From: Streptomyces sp. NBC_00461
GTDB taxonomy: Bacteria > Actinomycetota > Actinomycetes > Streptomycetales > Streptomycetaceae
Length of the DNA: 64,000 nucleotides
NCBI RefSeq assembly: GCF_036013935.1
Contig: NZ_CP107902.1
Span: 10,077,001 to 10,141,000, forward strand
Direction: 5' to 3'
Every line of letters starts with the position of its first letter. Position 1 is the first letter of the stretch. The translations under genes were made by a program, and so were the position numbers. Shown in pieces: positions 32,728 to 42,589 of this stretch. The notes beneath the pieces were generated by a model. That model was given only the letters and a program-made list of their open reading frames with translations, was not told where the DNA came from and did not search any database.

Positions 32728-33108
32728 TCAGTCGTTACGGGTGACCGGCTCGGGATCGGCGTCGAGCGCATCGAGCACTGCGTCGCCGTTCGCTCTCGCC
32801 CACTCGGTCAGCATGTGGATCGGATCGATCAGCGTCGCCCCGAGCGGGGTGAGTTCGTACTCGACGCGGGGCGGCACCTCGGCGTAGGCGTGGCGGCGGA
32901 TGAGTCCGTGCGCCTCGAGTCGTCGGAGTGTCTGGGTGAGCACCTTGCGGGAGATGCCGCCGATCAGCTCGATCAGCTCGCCATGGCGCACCGGGCCCTT
33001 GCTGAGGCCGTAGAGCACAACCGCCGTCCATTTGTCGGCGATCAACTCGACCGTCAGACGCGCCGGACAGTCGGCGAGAAAGGAGTCGCCGGGACCGAAA
33101 CCGCTCAT
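32728..33108 (-). CDS. HxlR-family winged-helix regulator
   Basis: 126 aa. The family pattern is complete: CPARLTVELIADKWTAVVLY, LSKGPVRHGELIELIGGISR, VLTQTLRRLEAHGLIRRHAY, EVPPRVEYELTPLG. The N-terminal Cys14 (DCPARL) is at the position used by redox-sensing HxlR/HypR members. Divergent from the quinone oxidoreductase gene with a 76-bp gap, so it probably represses that gene and itself in response to electrophiles or quinones. Confidence 0.88.
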   Translation of the reverse strand: MSGFGPGDSFLADCPARLTVELIADKWTAVVLYGLSKGPVRHGELIELIGGISRKVLTQTLRRLEAHGLIRRHAYAEVPPRVEYELTPLGATLIDPIHMLTEWARANGDAVLDALDADPEPVTRND

Positions 33109-33184
33109 GGCGCCTACGGTACCTGCTGGTTCCTATCGGAAGCCTAGCCTGGGTTCTCTCCCCCCTTCCCAAGCCAGGAGAGTC

Positions 33185-34114
33185 ATGCGAGTCATCACCC
33201 AGCAGTCGCTCGGCGGTCCCGAGGTGCTCACCATCGTGGACGCGCCCGAGCCCCGGCCCCTCCCGACCGAGGTTCTCGTCCGAGTCAAGGCGATCGGGCT
33301 GAACCCGCTGGAGGCGCGCCTGCGCGCCGGCGAGTTCCCGCTGCTCGGTCGGCCACCATTCGTCCTCGGCTGGGACATCAGCGGTGTGGTCGAACAGGCG
33401 CCGCAGACGTGGCGGTTCAGGCCCGGCGACGAGGTGTTCGGCATGCCGTTGTTCCCGCGGGCGGCGAGCGCGTACGCCGAGGTCGTGGCGGCGCCGGCGT
33501 TGCACCTGGCACGCAAGCCGGCTTCGCTCTCGCACGTCGAGGCGGCGGCGCTGCCGATCGTCGGGCTGACGGCGTGGCAGGGCCTCGTCGACCTCGGCGG
33601 CGTGAGCGAGGGCGACCGCGTCCTGGTCCACGGCGGAGGTGGCGGGGTCGGCCACGTCGCGATCCAGATCGCGAAGGCGCTCGGCGCGCACGTGATCGCG
33701 ACCGCCGGCGGGAGCAAGCGGAAGTTCGTCGAGGGGTTCGGCGCCGACGAGGTGATCGACTACACGGCGGTCGACTTCACCGAGGCGGTCCGCGACATCG
33801 ACGTCGTGCTCGACACGATCGGTGGCGACACCGTCGAGCGGTCGCTCGAAGTGCTCCGCCCCGGCGGTCATTTGGTGACGGCGGTGGCCGAGGAGGATGC
33901 GGAGCTCGTCGCCAAGTACGCGGCGGCGGGCATGCGCTTCAGCGGCATCGGGGTCGACCCTGACCCGGTCGCCCTGCGAGGCCTCGTCGAACTCGTCGAA
34001 CAGGGCAGACTCCGGGTCCACGTGCAGGAGACCTTCCCGTTCGAACGCGTCGCCGACGCGCACCGGCTACTCGACGGCGGTCACCTCCAGGGCAAGCTCG
34101 TCCTCACCGTCTGA
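33185..34114 (+). CDS. NADP-dependent zinc-less alcohol dehydrogenase/quinone oxidoreductase
   Basis: 309 aa MDR-family enzyme. A GroES-like N-terminal domain (VLVRVKAIGLNPLEARLRAG, GWDISGVV) and a Rossmann domain (VLVHGGGGGVGHVAIQIAKA, loop AXXGXXG variant) are visible. The structural and catalytic zinc Cys are absent, as in quinone oxidoreductases. ATG 33185 has CAGGAG 5-10 nt upstream. Regulated probably by the divergent HxlR protein. It likely reduces quinones or enones. Confidence 0.88.
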   Translation: MRVITQQSLGGPEVLTIVDAPEPRPLPTEVLVRVKAIGLNPLEARLRAGEFPLLGRPPFVLGWDISGVVEQAPQTWRFRPGDEVFGMPLFPRAASAYAEVVAAPALHLARKPASLSHVEAAALPIVGLTAWQGLVDLGGVSEGDRVLVHGGGGGVGHVAIQIAKALGAHVIATAGGSKRKFVEGFGADEVIDYTAVDFTEAVRDIDVVLDTIGGDTVERSLEVLRPGGHLVTAVAEEDAELVAKYAAAGMRFSGIGVDPDPVALRGLVELVEQGRLRVHVQETFPFERVADAHRLLDGGHLQGKLVLTV

Positions 34115-34120
34115 TCCCGT

Positions 34121-34152
34121 CATTGGGGCCTCGTGTGAGCGAGGCCCCAATG
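34121..34152 (+). terminator. Strong stem-loop after the oxidoreductase gene
   Basis: CATTGGGGCCTCG (34121-34133) and CGAGGCCCCAATG (34140-34152) pair perfectly over 13 bp with a 6-nt loop, 6 nt after the stop codon. Confidence 0.85.
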
Positions 34153-34384
34153 AGACCCCAGCGAAGGGAAAACTGCACGTCGCGGCTCAGGTCACGATCG
34201 ATCATGGCGTCGTGGTGGAGATGCGCGACGTACTCCGGCAGATGCACGGTGACAGGGCCCTCTGCCTGTGGAGAGGAGTCCGGCTCCAGGTCTTGAGTGG
34301 GGGCCACCCATCACCATGCACTGCTCTTTGCTATCAGGTCTGAGCATTGCTCCTGCCGGGCCGTATGGGTGGTGGTTGGGGTGG

Positions 34385-35194
34385 TCAGAGGGGAAACGGA
34401 GTCGGTCTGTCCATCTTGGGGGACGGCGGGTCTTTCCGTGCCAGCCCGGTCCACTGCGCGGCAAGTAGTGCCAGGTAGTGCGGATTGAGAAGGAGGTACC
34501 GCCGCCACAGCCGACCCGGTTCCAGCGCCAGCCGCCCCAGCCACTCCAGTCCGTGCTTCTGCATCCAGACGGGTGGCCTGCGCAGGATTCCGGCGTGGAA
34601 GTCGAACGCGGCACCGACCGCGAGCAGAGGCATCGGCAGCAGCGGACGCATGGCGTGCACGAAGACTTCCTGGCGTGGGCAGCCCAGTCCGACCAGGACG
34701 ATCCGTGCCCCGGATGCGGTGATCCGGGCGGCAAGTTCCGCGTCCTCGTCGGGGCGGGCGGCGCGGAACTTGGACGCTTCGTGACCGGCGATCTTCAGGG
34801 CCGGCAGTGTGTTGTGCAGGTTCAACATCAGGCGGTCCAGCGTCTGCTGGGTCGAGCCGTACAAATACACCGACAGGCCCTCTTCGGCCGCTGCGCGCAG
34901 GACGTGCTGGGTCAAGGTCGGGCCGCACACCCGGTCGGTGAGGGCTGCGCGGTGCAGCACGTTCAGCGCCCAGCGCACGGGTTGTCCGTCAGGAGTCACC
35001 AGGTCGAAGGAGTTGAGGCGGGCGCCGTGCTCGCGGTCCAGTACGCCCGTCATCACGCCGTGGACGGCCAGGGCGGTCACGGCGAACGGGCGACGTTCCC
35101 GGGCTGCGGCGAGCACGTCGTCCACCGCCCCGGCGTAGCTTGTGACGTCGACGAGGACTCCGAGAACGTTCCTCTTCACCGGGTGGGGATCCAT
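34385..35194 (-). CDS. WecG/TagA/CpsF-family glycosyltransferase
   Basis: 269 aa GT26 enzyme. Family motifs: [91 protein letters not shown]. Family members add the second sugar to a membrane polyprenyl-linked sugar. Its start overlaps the epimerase stop by 19 nt, so the two are coupled. Last gene of the minus-strand part of the glycan locus; a proline-rich tail follows the GT core. Confidence 0.88.
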   Translation of the reverse strand: MDPHPVKRNVLGVLVDVTSYAGAVDDVLAAARERRPFAVTALAVHGVMTGVLDREHGARLNSFDLVTPDGQPVRWALNVLHRAALTDRVCGPTLTQHVLRAAAEEGLSVYLYGSTQQTLDRLMLNLHNTLPALKIAGHEASKFRAARPDEDAELAARITASGARIVLVGLGCPRQEVFVHAMRPLLPMPLLAVGAAFDFHAGILRRPPVWMQKHGLEWLGRLALEPGRLWRRYLLLNPHYLALLAAQWTGLARKDPPSPKMDRPTPFPL

Positions 35195-36249
35195 CTGTCC
35201 ACGTTGGCCTCGTAGGTCTCATGCATGATCATTGGCACGTCGTACGTCAACTGCCACTCCGGATAGTGCTGCTCGAAACGGGCGTTGGAGCTGATCCACC
35301 AGACGTGGTCGCCGGTCCGGGGAGTGTCGACGTGCTCGACGAGCATCTCGTTTCCGGAGATCTTCTCTGCCAGCGCGATTGCTTCGAGATTGGAGGCGTT
35401 GGAGTGCCGGCCACCGCCCAGGTTGTACACCTCGCCGCTGCGTGGGTTGCGGAAGAAGGCTTCGAACGCGGTGACCACGTCATGACTGTGGATGGCGTCC
35501 CGCACCTGCTTGCCTTTGTACCCGATGAGTTTGTACGTGCGCCGCTCCATGGCGCAGCGCATCACGTAGGCGAGGAAGCCGTGCAGTTCTGTGGCGGAGT
35601 GGCCCGGGCCGGTGAGAGTGCCGCCGCGGAAGCAGGCTGTCCTGAGTCCGAAATAGCGGCCGTACTCCTGGACCATGACGTCCGCAGCCACCTTCGAGGC
35701 GCCGAAGACCGAGTGCAGGCAGGCGTCGATGGACATGTCCTCGCCGATGCCTGCGGCGTAGCGGTGCCCTGGGGCGATCTCCCAGCGCGTCTCCTGCTCC
35801 ACCATCGGCAGGGAATTGGGGCGGTCGCCGTACACCTTGTTGGTGGAGCAGTGGATCAGAGGGGCCTCGATGCAGTGCTCACGAACGTTCTGCAGCACAT
35901 TGAGCGTTCCTGCGGCGTTGATGTCGAAATCCAGGAACGGGTCGCGTGCCGCCCAGTCGTGGGACGGTTGCGCCGCTGTGTGGATGACGACCGCGATGTC
36001 CCGGCCGTAGCTCCGGAACAGGGGTGCCAGCGCGCCCCGGTCGCGAATGTCCACGTCATGGTGCACATAGGACGTGCCGAGGTCCACGGACAGACGTTCC
36101 ACGTTCCATGCGGTCGACGCCTCCGGTCCGAAGAACTGCGAGCGCATGTCGTTGTCGATGCCGACGACGTCGAGTCCCAAGTCGGCGAAGTGCCGTACCG
36201 CCTGGGACCCGATCAGACCGGCCGACCCGGTGACCACCGCGACACTCAT
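35176..36249 (-). CDS. NAD-dependent epimerase/dehydratase (CDP-paratose 2-epimerase-like) with Phe at the catalytic Tyr position
   Basis: 357 aa extended SDR. The nucleotide motif is GSAGLIGS (residues 8-15), the Ser/Thr region is [10 protein letters not shown], and the usual YxxxK is F182-G-A-S-K186 in [22 protein letters not shown], so the catalytic Tyr is Phe. Sequence after it ([20 protein letters not shown]) resembles a subgroup that seems to share this substitution. ATG 36249 follows AGGAGG by 8 nt and overlaps the Wzy-like stop (ATGA). It probably makes or binds a modified nucleotide sugar; chemistry uncertain because of the missing Tyr. Confidence 0.82.
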   Translation of the reverse strand: MSVAVVTGSAGLIGSQAVRHFADLGLDVVGIDNDMRSQFFGPEASTAWNVERLSVDLGTSYVHHDVDIRDRGALAPLFRSYGRDIAVVIHTAAQPSHDWAARDPFLDFDINAAGTLNVLQNVREHCIEAPLIHCSTNKVYGDRPNSLPMVEQETRWEIAPGHRYAAGIGEDMSIDACLHSVFGASKVAADVMVQEYGRYFGLRTACFRGGTLTGPGHSATELHGFLAYVMRCAMERRTYKLIGYKGKQVRDAIHSHDVVTAFEAFFRNPRSGEVYNLGGGRHSNASNLEAIALAEKISGNEMLVEHVDTPRTGDHVWWISSNARFEQHYPEWQLTYDVPMIMHETYEANVDRWIPTR

Positions 36250-37583
36250 ACCATCGCCTCCTGAGGAGAGTTGACCTTGACTTGTCGAGGGCTTGGAGCC
36301 CGACGCGAGCGTTCGCCCGCGAGCAGGATTCCGGCCGCCCAGTAGAAGGGAGCGGCGCCGAATGGTGATTCGAGGATGACGCCCAGCATGGCGACGACAA
36401 GAAGAGCGATCACCAGCAGCACACACAATGACGTCAGTTCGTCGGGCGGTCCTCTGCGGATTGTCCGGGCCGCCGCGGTCAGAAGAGTGACCAGCAGGCC
36501 GACGACAATGGTGAGGCCGACGAAGCCCAGTCGGGCAAACGAGGTGATCAGGTAGTTGTGGGGTGAACGCACCCCCATTCCGCGACCGATGGGAAGGTCG
36601 CCATTGGACAGTTGAAGAAAGTCCGGTCCGAAGCCCACGCCGACGGCCGAGCGCACCGGATCGTCCAGGGTGTACGTCACGACCCGCTCCCACGCGATCA
36701 ACCGTGCGCGCTTGGTGCCCTGAGCGTTTTCCACGAGTTCCGAAGAGGCTGTCCCAGGCGCATTGAGCGCAAGGAGACGTTGGCCGGCCGGAGACATCGG
36801 AAGCACCACGAGCACGGCAAGGACCGCGACTGCTCCGAGCAGTACCGCGCGAAGGGTGAGACGGCCGTTACTGCCCGCCCGGAACATGACGGCCAGCAGC
36901 ACGCAGGCACAACAGGCGATGATGCCGGCTCTGTTCACCTGTGCCAGAGCCGTCACGAGCGCGGCGCTTGCCACCGACGCGTGAAGCCAGGTCCTTCCTC
37001 GCCTGAAGCGCAGGACCGACATGCCTGCCAGCACGCCGAGGACCGCCACGTCGAAATCGGTCCTGATCTCGAAGATGCGCGTACTGCCCACCTCGGGCAG
37101 CGTCGCGGTGAATTCCGGTGCGAGTGTCGCCACCACCATCCATCCCAGGTGCAACAGCAGCCCGCCGTGGATCAACCGGACCGTTCGCTCTCTGCCGCGA
37201 TCACTCACCTTCTGGTAGCTGCCCGCAGACAGATAGGCGATGGCGGCATAGGCGAAGGGAGCTGCGTCGCGGGCGGCAGTGTGCACATCGTCCCGCACGG
37301 CGAGCAGTCGGAACCCCGTCAGGAGCAGCAGCAGTCCGACCAGGATTCCCGGCCCGTAGAGGCGAGCGTGCCGTTTGGCGGAGAGCGCGCTTTTCCAGAT
37401 GGCCAACAGGAAAGCCGCACCCAGCAGGGCATCGCCGATGTAGAGCGGCCCCGCCTGCATGTGCGAAATCCAGCGGCCTCCGGTGAGCAGAACGGCGACC
37501 GCCACCACTCCGGCGATCATCCGGTGGTCACCGGCGGGTTTCCCACCGGGCGGACGGCGGCCCATGTTCGCGCCCACGGCCAT
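36246..37583 (-). CDS. O-antigen polymerase/ligase-like (Wzy) membrane protein
   Basis: 445 aa with about eleven predicted helices. The C-terminal Wzy_C signature region is visible: [14 protein letters not shown], then [21 protein letters not shown] large periplasmic-type loop with [10 protein letters not shown] lies before it, as in O-antigen ligases. ATG 37583 follows AGGAACGAG; GTG 37610 is an alternative. Likely polymerises the repeat unit outside the membrane. Coupled with the downstream epimerase. Confidence 0.82.
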   Translation of the reverse strand: MAVGANMGRRPPGGKPAGDHRMIAGVVAVAVLLTGGRWISHMQAGPLYIGDALLGAAFLLAIWKSALSAKRHARLYGPGILVGLLLLLTGFRLLAVRDDVHTAARDAAPFAYAAIAYLSAGSYQKVSDRGRERTVRLIHGGLLLHLGWMVVATLAPEFTATLPEVGSTRIFEIRTDFDVAVLGVLAGMSVLRFRRGRTWLHASVASAALVTALAQVNRAGIIACCACVLLAVMFRAGSNGRLTLRAVLLGAVAVLAVLVVLPMSPAGQRLLALNAPGTASSELVENAQGTKRARLIAWERVVTYTLDDPVRSAVGVGFGPDFLQLSNGDLPIGRGMGVRSPHNYLITSFARLGFVGLTIVVGLLVTLLTAAARTIRRGPPDELTSLCVLLVIALLVVAMLGVILESPFGAAPFYWAAGILLAGERSRRAPSPRQVKVNSPQEAMV

Positions 37584-37652
37584 CTCGTTCCTGTGCCATC
37601 TCGTTTCCACGAATCACTCGCCCTTCCAAGCCGTCGCGCCGAGCCGCCCTTC

Positions 37653-38813
37653 CTACGTCGGCACCTCGACGTGGTTGCCTGCGACGCGTGTCGCCTCCTC
37701 GTACGCCCTGGCAATGCGGGTGATCCAGGACCGCTCCGTGAAGTGGTCGGCGTACACCTGTCGGCAGTGGTCGCGGAGCGACGGGAAGCGGGTGGCCGCC
37801 TCTGCCACAACCGGGGCGAGCGGCTTGCTCCACTGCGTGACCAGGCCGGTGCCGTGTTCCCGCACCGAGTCGGCCACCGACGAACCCTCGAACGCCAGGG
37901 TCGGAAGCCCGGCCGCCAGAGCCTCGATCTGCACGCAGGGCTGGACCTCGTACCAGCGACTGGGGAAGATCAGGCCGCGCCAGGAAGCCATCCGCCGGCA
38001 CAGTTCGGCCCGGTCGAGTTGGCCGAGGAAGCGGACCGAGGAAGGGGCGGCTGCCTTGCAGTCGGCGAGGAGCTCGCCGCCGCCGACGACGTCCAGCGGT
38101 TCGTGAGCCGGCCACTGACGCAGCAGTTCCAGGACGCCCTTCTCGGCCGAGAGGCGCCCGGCGACGAGCCAACGGCCCGTGTCGTGTCCCGGCGTCTGGT
38201 CGGACTGGGGGGCGTCGACGAAATTGGGTACGAGCATCAGGCGCTCGGCCGGGACACCGGCACGCCGGTACGTCCGCTCGGACAGCCCGGAGTTCACGAC
38301 GATCCGGTCCGCGCGGGCCAGCAGCGGGTCCCGAGCAGGGCCGTGGCGTCCGGCCCACGCCAGTGGCAGCGTCGCGGCCCGGGAGCCGCGGTAGCAGCCG
38401 TATCGCAGGGCCGCCCAGGGGTCGCCGTCCGGGCAGCTGGTGCACACGGCGCCCGCACGGTAGAGCGTCGCCGCAGCGCACATGGGCCGGTAGTTGTGCA
38501 GGGTCGCCACGAGCGGGCCGACCCAGTGCCTCACCCAGGAACGCCCGAAGTTGGGAAAGAGGTTGTGGACATGCACCACGTCGGGGGCGAACTCACGCAG
38601 CCGGGCGAGCGGGCTGTTGCCCCGGCCGGACGCCACGCGCGCTGCTGCCCGCAGCGGGTAGAGCGGATCCCGTGCCAGTTCATCGGTGTGGGCGGCGAAC
38701 AGCTCCACCGTGTGGCCCGCCGCTCCCAGCGCACGCACCTGGTCTCGTACGAGCGCGTTCTCTCCGCTGGGCTTGCCGGCGGTGTAGAAGCTGTGTACTA
38801 CCGCGATCTTCAT
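37653..38813 (-). CDS. GT4-family glycosyltransferase
   Basis: 386 aa. N-terminal domain starts MKIAVVHSFYTAGKPSGENA and contains VVHVHNLFPNF. The C-terminal GT-B domain has VAGRLSAEKGVLELL and the EX7E-like segment WYEVQPCVQIEALAAGLPTL. Extra Cys in the N-terminal part (MCAAATLYRAGAVCTSCPDG) are typical of a glycan GT subgroup. ATG 38813 is the family start; the upstream frame to 38930 lacks similarity. First gene of the minus-strand part of the locus. Confidence 0.85.
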   Translation of the reverse strand: MKIAVVHSFYTAGKPSGENALVRDQVRALGAAGHTVELFAAHTDELARDPLYPLRAAARVASGRGNSPLARLREFAPDVVHVHNLFPNFGRSWVRHWVGPLVATLHNYRPMCAAATLYRAGAVCTSCPDGDPWAALRYGCYRGSRAATLPLAWAGRHGPARDPLLARADRIVVNSGLSERTYRRAGVPAERLMLVPNFVDAPQSDQTPGHDTGRWLVAGRLSAEKGVLELLRQWPAHEPLDVVGGGELLADCKAAAPSSVRFLGQLDRAELCRRMASWRGLIFPSRWYEVQPCVQIEALAAGLPTLAFEGSSVADSVREHGTGLVTQWSKPLAPVVAEAATRFPSLRDHCRQVYADHFTERSWITRIARAYEEATRVAGNHVEVPT

Positions 38814-39190
38814 GACAGGTCGCCCTTGGTCGTCGTCAGCCGCAGCCCGCACGCTCCACGGGCAAGAGCTAAATTCGCGCAACCGGCGACCCCTGCCGGT
38901 GCTTTGGGGAGGGCGGTGCCGTAAGCCCACCCGTCTGGCGCAGCGACGGGCGTCATCTGGACCGCATTGGGCGAAGAACGGTGCGTTTCTGACCGGTTCT
39001 GCTCATTGGGTGAGAGTTCCGCGCGGTTGAGCGTCGCGACCCGACCCATCGAGCACACGTCGGACACACTCGATTGCGTCCCCAGCCTGCCGCACCCCGA
39101 GTGATGACCTGATCATGACGAATACCCTTCGTCGGCTTCATCCCGCGGACAGGTGCACGGACCCACAGTGATCCTTGGAGCCGGTTGGAG
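38814..39190. other. Divergent promoter region of the glycan locus
   Basis: 377 bp between the GT4 gene (minus) and the sugar-transferase gene (plus). No reading frame is supported. Promoters for both arms are expected here; no clear operator was found. Confidence 0.5.
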
Positions 39191-40690
39191 ATGACCGTGA
39201 CCATTCGGGAAGACGTCCCCCATGTGCCGCTGACAGGGCGTACACGGAGGCAGCCCGACCGGGCTTCGCCCCGCACCAGACGAAGACGCCACCACAAGCC
39301 CGCCTGGTATCTGCCGACCGCGGTGGCCGTTGACACCGCGGGCTCGGCCGTGCCGGTGTACACGGCCTTCCGACTGGCAGGGGAAGCACACGCGGTGTGG
39401 TACGCGGTCGTGGTGGCCTCGATCTGGGTGCTCATGCGGGCCACGCGCACCCGGTACGCATGGCGCAACCTGGGAGAGAGCGGCAATGCCGACCTCCTGC
39501 TGCGGGACTGGCTGATTCTGCTGGGGCTGCTGATCGTGCTCCGAGCGGTCAGCGATGAGGATTCCGTCCTTCCTCTCGCGTTGACCGGCCTGGTCGCGTG
39601 CCTCCCGAGCACCGTGGTCTGTCAAGGGCTGACGCACCGTCACCTGTTGGCCCGGCGCCGTGACGGACGAGCCGTCAGCCGGGCACTGGTGATCGGCGAG
39701 GCATCCGCTGTCGACGGTCTGGTGAGCCGACTCGCGCGCCGTACCGACCACGAGTTCGTGGTGGTCGGGGTATGCCCGATCGGCGAGGGCAACCCCGACC
39801 CGGTGGCCCCGGTCGCGGCACGGCTGGACGAGCAGGGCCCGGCGAACCTGTCCGGTGACGCCTTGCCGGCGCTGGCGGCGGCTCGAAGGCTGGACGTGGA
39901 CCTGGTCCTCGTCATCTGCGGGCCGAGCATGGCGGGTGAGCGCCTGCGACGGCTGTCCTGGGCCGTGCACGAGGACGGGCGTCCGCTGGTCGTCGTGCCC
40001 GGTCTGACCGAGGTGACGCAACGCCGGGTCAGGGTTTCGTCCGCGGCCGGTGTGACGATGCTGCGCGTGGCCCCGCCCCTGCGCCGTGGCACTGCCGTGC
40101 TGCTGAAGGCGGTGACGGACCGGGTGGGCGCCGCGTTGCTGCTGATGGTGTTGGCCCCCGTATTCGTCGCGTTGGCGATCGCCGTACGGTGGGATTCGCC
40201 GGGAGCGGTCCTGCACTGCCAGATCCGCGTCGGCCAGGGCGGCCGCCAGTTCAACCTGGCGAAGTTCCGCACCATGGTCGCCAACGCCGAGCAGTTGAAG
40301 AGCCGGCTTGCCCGGACCAACGAGCACGACGGGCTGATGTTCAAGATCCGCAGCGATCCCCGGATCACGCGCGTGGGCCGGGTGCTGCGCCGCTTCTCGC
40401 TGGACGAGCTTCCCCAGCTGTTCAACGTGCTGATGGGGCACATGTCCCTGGTGGGTCCGAGGCCGCCGCTGCCCGAGGAGGTGGCGAGGTACAACGACGT
40501 CGAGCTGCGACGACTGAGCGTCAAGCCGGGGCTCACCGGTTTGTGGCAGGTCAGCGGGCGCTCCGACCTGTCCTGGGACGAGACCGTCGCACTGGACCTG
40601 CGCTACGTCGACAACTGGTCTCCCTCAGTCGACTTCGGCATCCTGCGCCGCACACTGCGGGCCGTCGTCGAGGGCAACGGTGCCTACTGA
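39191..40690 (+). CDS. Exopolysaccharide polyprenyl phosphoglycosyltransferase (WbaP/CpsE type)
   Basis: 499 aa. Four N-terminal helices (about 35-130), a CoA-binding-like soluble domain (VIGEASAVDGLV), then a membrane segment (RVGAALLLMVLAPVFVALAI) and the bacterial sugar transferase domain with FNLAKFRTMV, LRRFSLDELPQLFNVLMGHM SLVGPRPPLP and KPGLTGLWQVSGRS. It loads the first sugar-1-phosphate onto undecaprenyl phosphate and so starts repeat-unit assembly. The ATG was preferred over TTG 39185. Convergent with the flippase gene 46 nt later. Confidence 0.9.
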   Translation: MTVTIREDVPHVPLTGRTRRQPDRASPRTRRRRHHKPAWYLPTAVAVDTAGSAVPVYTAFRLAGEAHAVWYAVVVASIWVLMRATRTRYAWRNLGESGNADLLLRDWLILLGLLIVLRAVSDEDSVLPLALTGLVACLPSTVVCQGLTHRHLLARRRDGRAVSRALVIGEASAVDGLVSRLARRTDHEFVVVGVCPIGEGNPDPVAPVAARLDEQGPANLSGDALPALAAARRLDVDLVLVICGPSMAGERLRRLSWAVHEDGRPLVVVPGLTEVTQRRVRVSSAAGVTMLRVAPPLRRGTAVLLKAVTDRVGAALLLMVLAPVFVALAIAVRWDSPGAVLHCQIRVGQGGRQFNLAKFRTMVANAEQLKSRLARTNEHDGLMFKIRSDPRITRVGRVLRRFSLDELPQLFNVLMGHMSLVGPRPPLPEEVARYNDVELRRLSVKPGLTGLWQVSGRSDLSWDETVALDLRYVDNWSPSVDFGILRRTLRAVVEGNGAY

Positions 40691-40736
40691 CTGCTGATAC
40701 GCCGGCGGCCGCCGGGCGGTCGGCGAAGCAAGCGGG

Positions 40737-42227
40737 TCAGCACGCCTCTTTGAGATCCTGGCGGGACAGCTTCCCGGGCAGCAGGCCGCGTTCCCGAGCG
40801 ACCCGCACACCGTGCAGACCCGCCCCGTAGCGCAGGCAGCCCAGCACCAGCGCACCCGCGGTCGCCGCCTTGGCCGCGAGGACCAACGCCACGGGGCATC
40901 CGCCCTCGAGCGCTCCCTGAACGGACCACAGAGCCACCCAGATCAGCACGGTGAGACCGGCAGCCTGTGCGTACGCCTCCGCGACCGGCCGCCGCGTGGC
41001 CGGGAAGAGCCGGTTCAGCCACGCATGGAACAGAGCCTGTTTGACGAGCTGACTGGCAAGCACCACCACCATCAGCCCGTGAACCCCGCAGCCGAGGAAC
41101 AGCGCAAGGGCCGTTCCGGCGACGAGAACCAACAGCTGCACCACGGAGATGACCAGCTTGCGCCCCACCGCGCCGATGGCTTCCACCAGCGTGCCCGAGA
41201 ACTGCGTCACCAGACTGAGCGCGCTGACCAGGCCCAGGATCGGGACCAGCTCCGCGCTGCCTCGCCACTGGCTGCCGAGGAGCAGTGCGACCAGCTGCTC
41301 GCTGCTCGCGCCGATCACCGCCCACAACGGAAAGAGGACCAGCGTGGTCAGTGCGGCGCAGTCGGCATAGGAGGCGCTCAGCCGGTTGCTCTCGTTCTGG
41401 ATGCGGCTGAAGGCGGGAAGGAGAACCTTGCCCGCCGCCGCTTGGATCTGTTGCAGTGGAAGCGACGCCAGGAGTGCGGCGCGGTCGTAGAGCCCGGCGG
41501 CGGTGACACCCACGTAGCGGCCGATGACGAGCTTGCCGAAGTCCTCCGTCAGGTATTCCAGGAAGCCGTTGACCGACACCTTGCCGCCGAACCGCATGAC
41601 CTCATGCATGGCACGCACGTCGAACAGGGGAAGCAGCGAGTGCCGGACCATGAGATAGGGCAGCAGCGCCTGCAGCAGGTACCAGCCGAGCGTGCCGTAG
41701 ACGAGACTCCACACGCCCGCGCCCAGCAGGGCGGAGGAGATGCCGATGACGCAGTAGCCGACGACGAAGGAGAAGAAGTCGGTGAAGGCGATGGCTCGGT
41801 AGCGCATGCCACGGCTGAGCAGTCCGGTTGCGGGGGCGCCCAGGGCCATGAACACCAGAATCAGCGCGGCCGTCCGGATCAGGCTGGTCAATTCAGCGGG
41901 GCCGCGCAGCAGTTCGGTGGCGCACGGCGCGATCAACCAGATCACCGCGAAGGAGCAGCTGCCGGCGGTGAGAGCCAGCGCGAAGATCACCCGCACGTCG
42001 CGGCCGGTGAGGGACGGGCGCTGTACCACCGCGGAACGCAGACCACCCTGGGCGAAGTTGTGGGCGAAACGCAGCACCAGGTGAGCCAGTGCCATCAGCC
42101 CGAAGTCCGCGGGGGTGAGCAACCGGGCCATCGCTGCCGCGTAGGGAATCTGGACGGCGATACCGGCCGCGCCAGCGAGATAGGTCCAGCGCACGCCTTT
42201 GACGGTGACGGAGGTCAGCTGCGTCAC
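40737..42227 (-). CDS. Wzx-type lipopolysaccharide/polysaccharide flippase
   Basis: 496 aa with 12-14 predicted helices and GTG start. The N-terminus (LAGAAGIAVQIPYAAAMARL LTPADFGLMALAHLVLRF) and central loop (VGVTAAGLYDRAALLASLPL) match MOP/polysaccharide-synthase flippases (Polysacc_synt_C, MurJ-like superfamily). Likely flips undecaprenyl-linked repeat units to the outer membrane leaflet. On the opposite strand to the enzymes it serves, so it is probably controlled from the divergent region at 42228-42589. Confidence 0.85.
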   Translation of the reverse strand: MTQLTSVTVKGVRWTYLAGAAGIAVQIPYAAAMARLLTPADFGLMALAHLVLRFAHNFAQGGLRSAVVQRPSLTGRDVRVIFALALTAGSCSFAVIWLIAPCATELLRGPAELTSLIRTAALILVFMALGAPATGLLSRGMRYRAIAFTDFFSFVVGYCVIGISSALLGAGVWSLVYGTLGWYLLQALLPYLMVRHSLLPLFDVRAMHEVMRFGGKVSVNGFLEYLTEDFGKLVIGRYVGVTAAGLYDRAALLASLPLQQIQAAAGKVLLPAFSRIQNESNRLSASYADCAALTTLVLFPLWAVIGASSEQLVALLLGSQWRGSAELVPILGLVSALSLVTQFSGTLVEAIGAVGRKLVISVVQLLVLVAGTALALFLGCGVHGLMVVVLASQLVKQALFHAWLNRLFPATRRPVAEAYAQAAGLTVLIWVALWSVQGALEGGCPVALVLAAKAATAGALVLGCLRYGAGLHGVRVARERGLLPGKLSRQDLKEAC

Positions 42228-42394
42228 GGGTGTACCTCGGTGGGGGTTTCCATGGGGCTCCTCGTGTCCGCCTCATGCGGTTCAGGCGAGGACCTTCTCA
42301 CGGTGCTCAAGAGCCGCCCTGGCAGGCACGCGAGGGCCGCGGCGAAGTAGCCCCAGAGGCCTAGCGGCGCGCGGCGCGCGAAGTGCCGAATTCA

Positions 42395-42421
42395 CACGTA
42401 CGAGTGATCGGTTCGTACGTG
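42395..42421. promoter_or_regulatory. Inverted repeat in the flippase/UXS divergent region
   Basis: CACGTACGA (42395-42403) and TCGTACGTG (42413-42421) are perfect 9-bp arms around a 9-nt spacer. The gap 42228-42589 (362 bp) has no gene and separates the flippase from the nucleotide-sugar operon, so this is a good operator candidate. A second short symmetric element, GGAGAAACTTCTCC, lies at 42547-42560. The cognate regulator is unknown. Confidence 0.5.
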
Positions 42422-42589
42422 GTGGCGACCGTTCTTCACCGTATTACCGAATTCCCGGCTCCCCTGCCGTACCGCCAAACAGTGCACCGCTCCAGTTGTG
42501 CATGAAAAGTGAAGCAGGCGTGCGCTCATATCATTTTCGGTGTTTTGGAGAAACTTCTCCACCTTCCTGTTGAATTCATGGAGAAAGTC

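Noticed and set aside
34104..34307. Minus-strand 67-codon frame with protein-like sequence PVTVHLPEYVAHLHHDA
   Set aside because: It has no ribosome binding site, is preceded by a stop directly before its GTG, and its 3' end runs through the strong terminator at 34121-34152.
39191..42227. Single operon for the glycan locus
   Set aside because: Genes lie on both strands with several convergent and divergent gaps, so at least five transcription units are needed.
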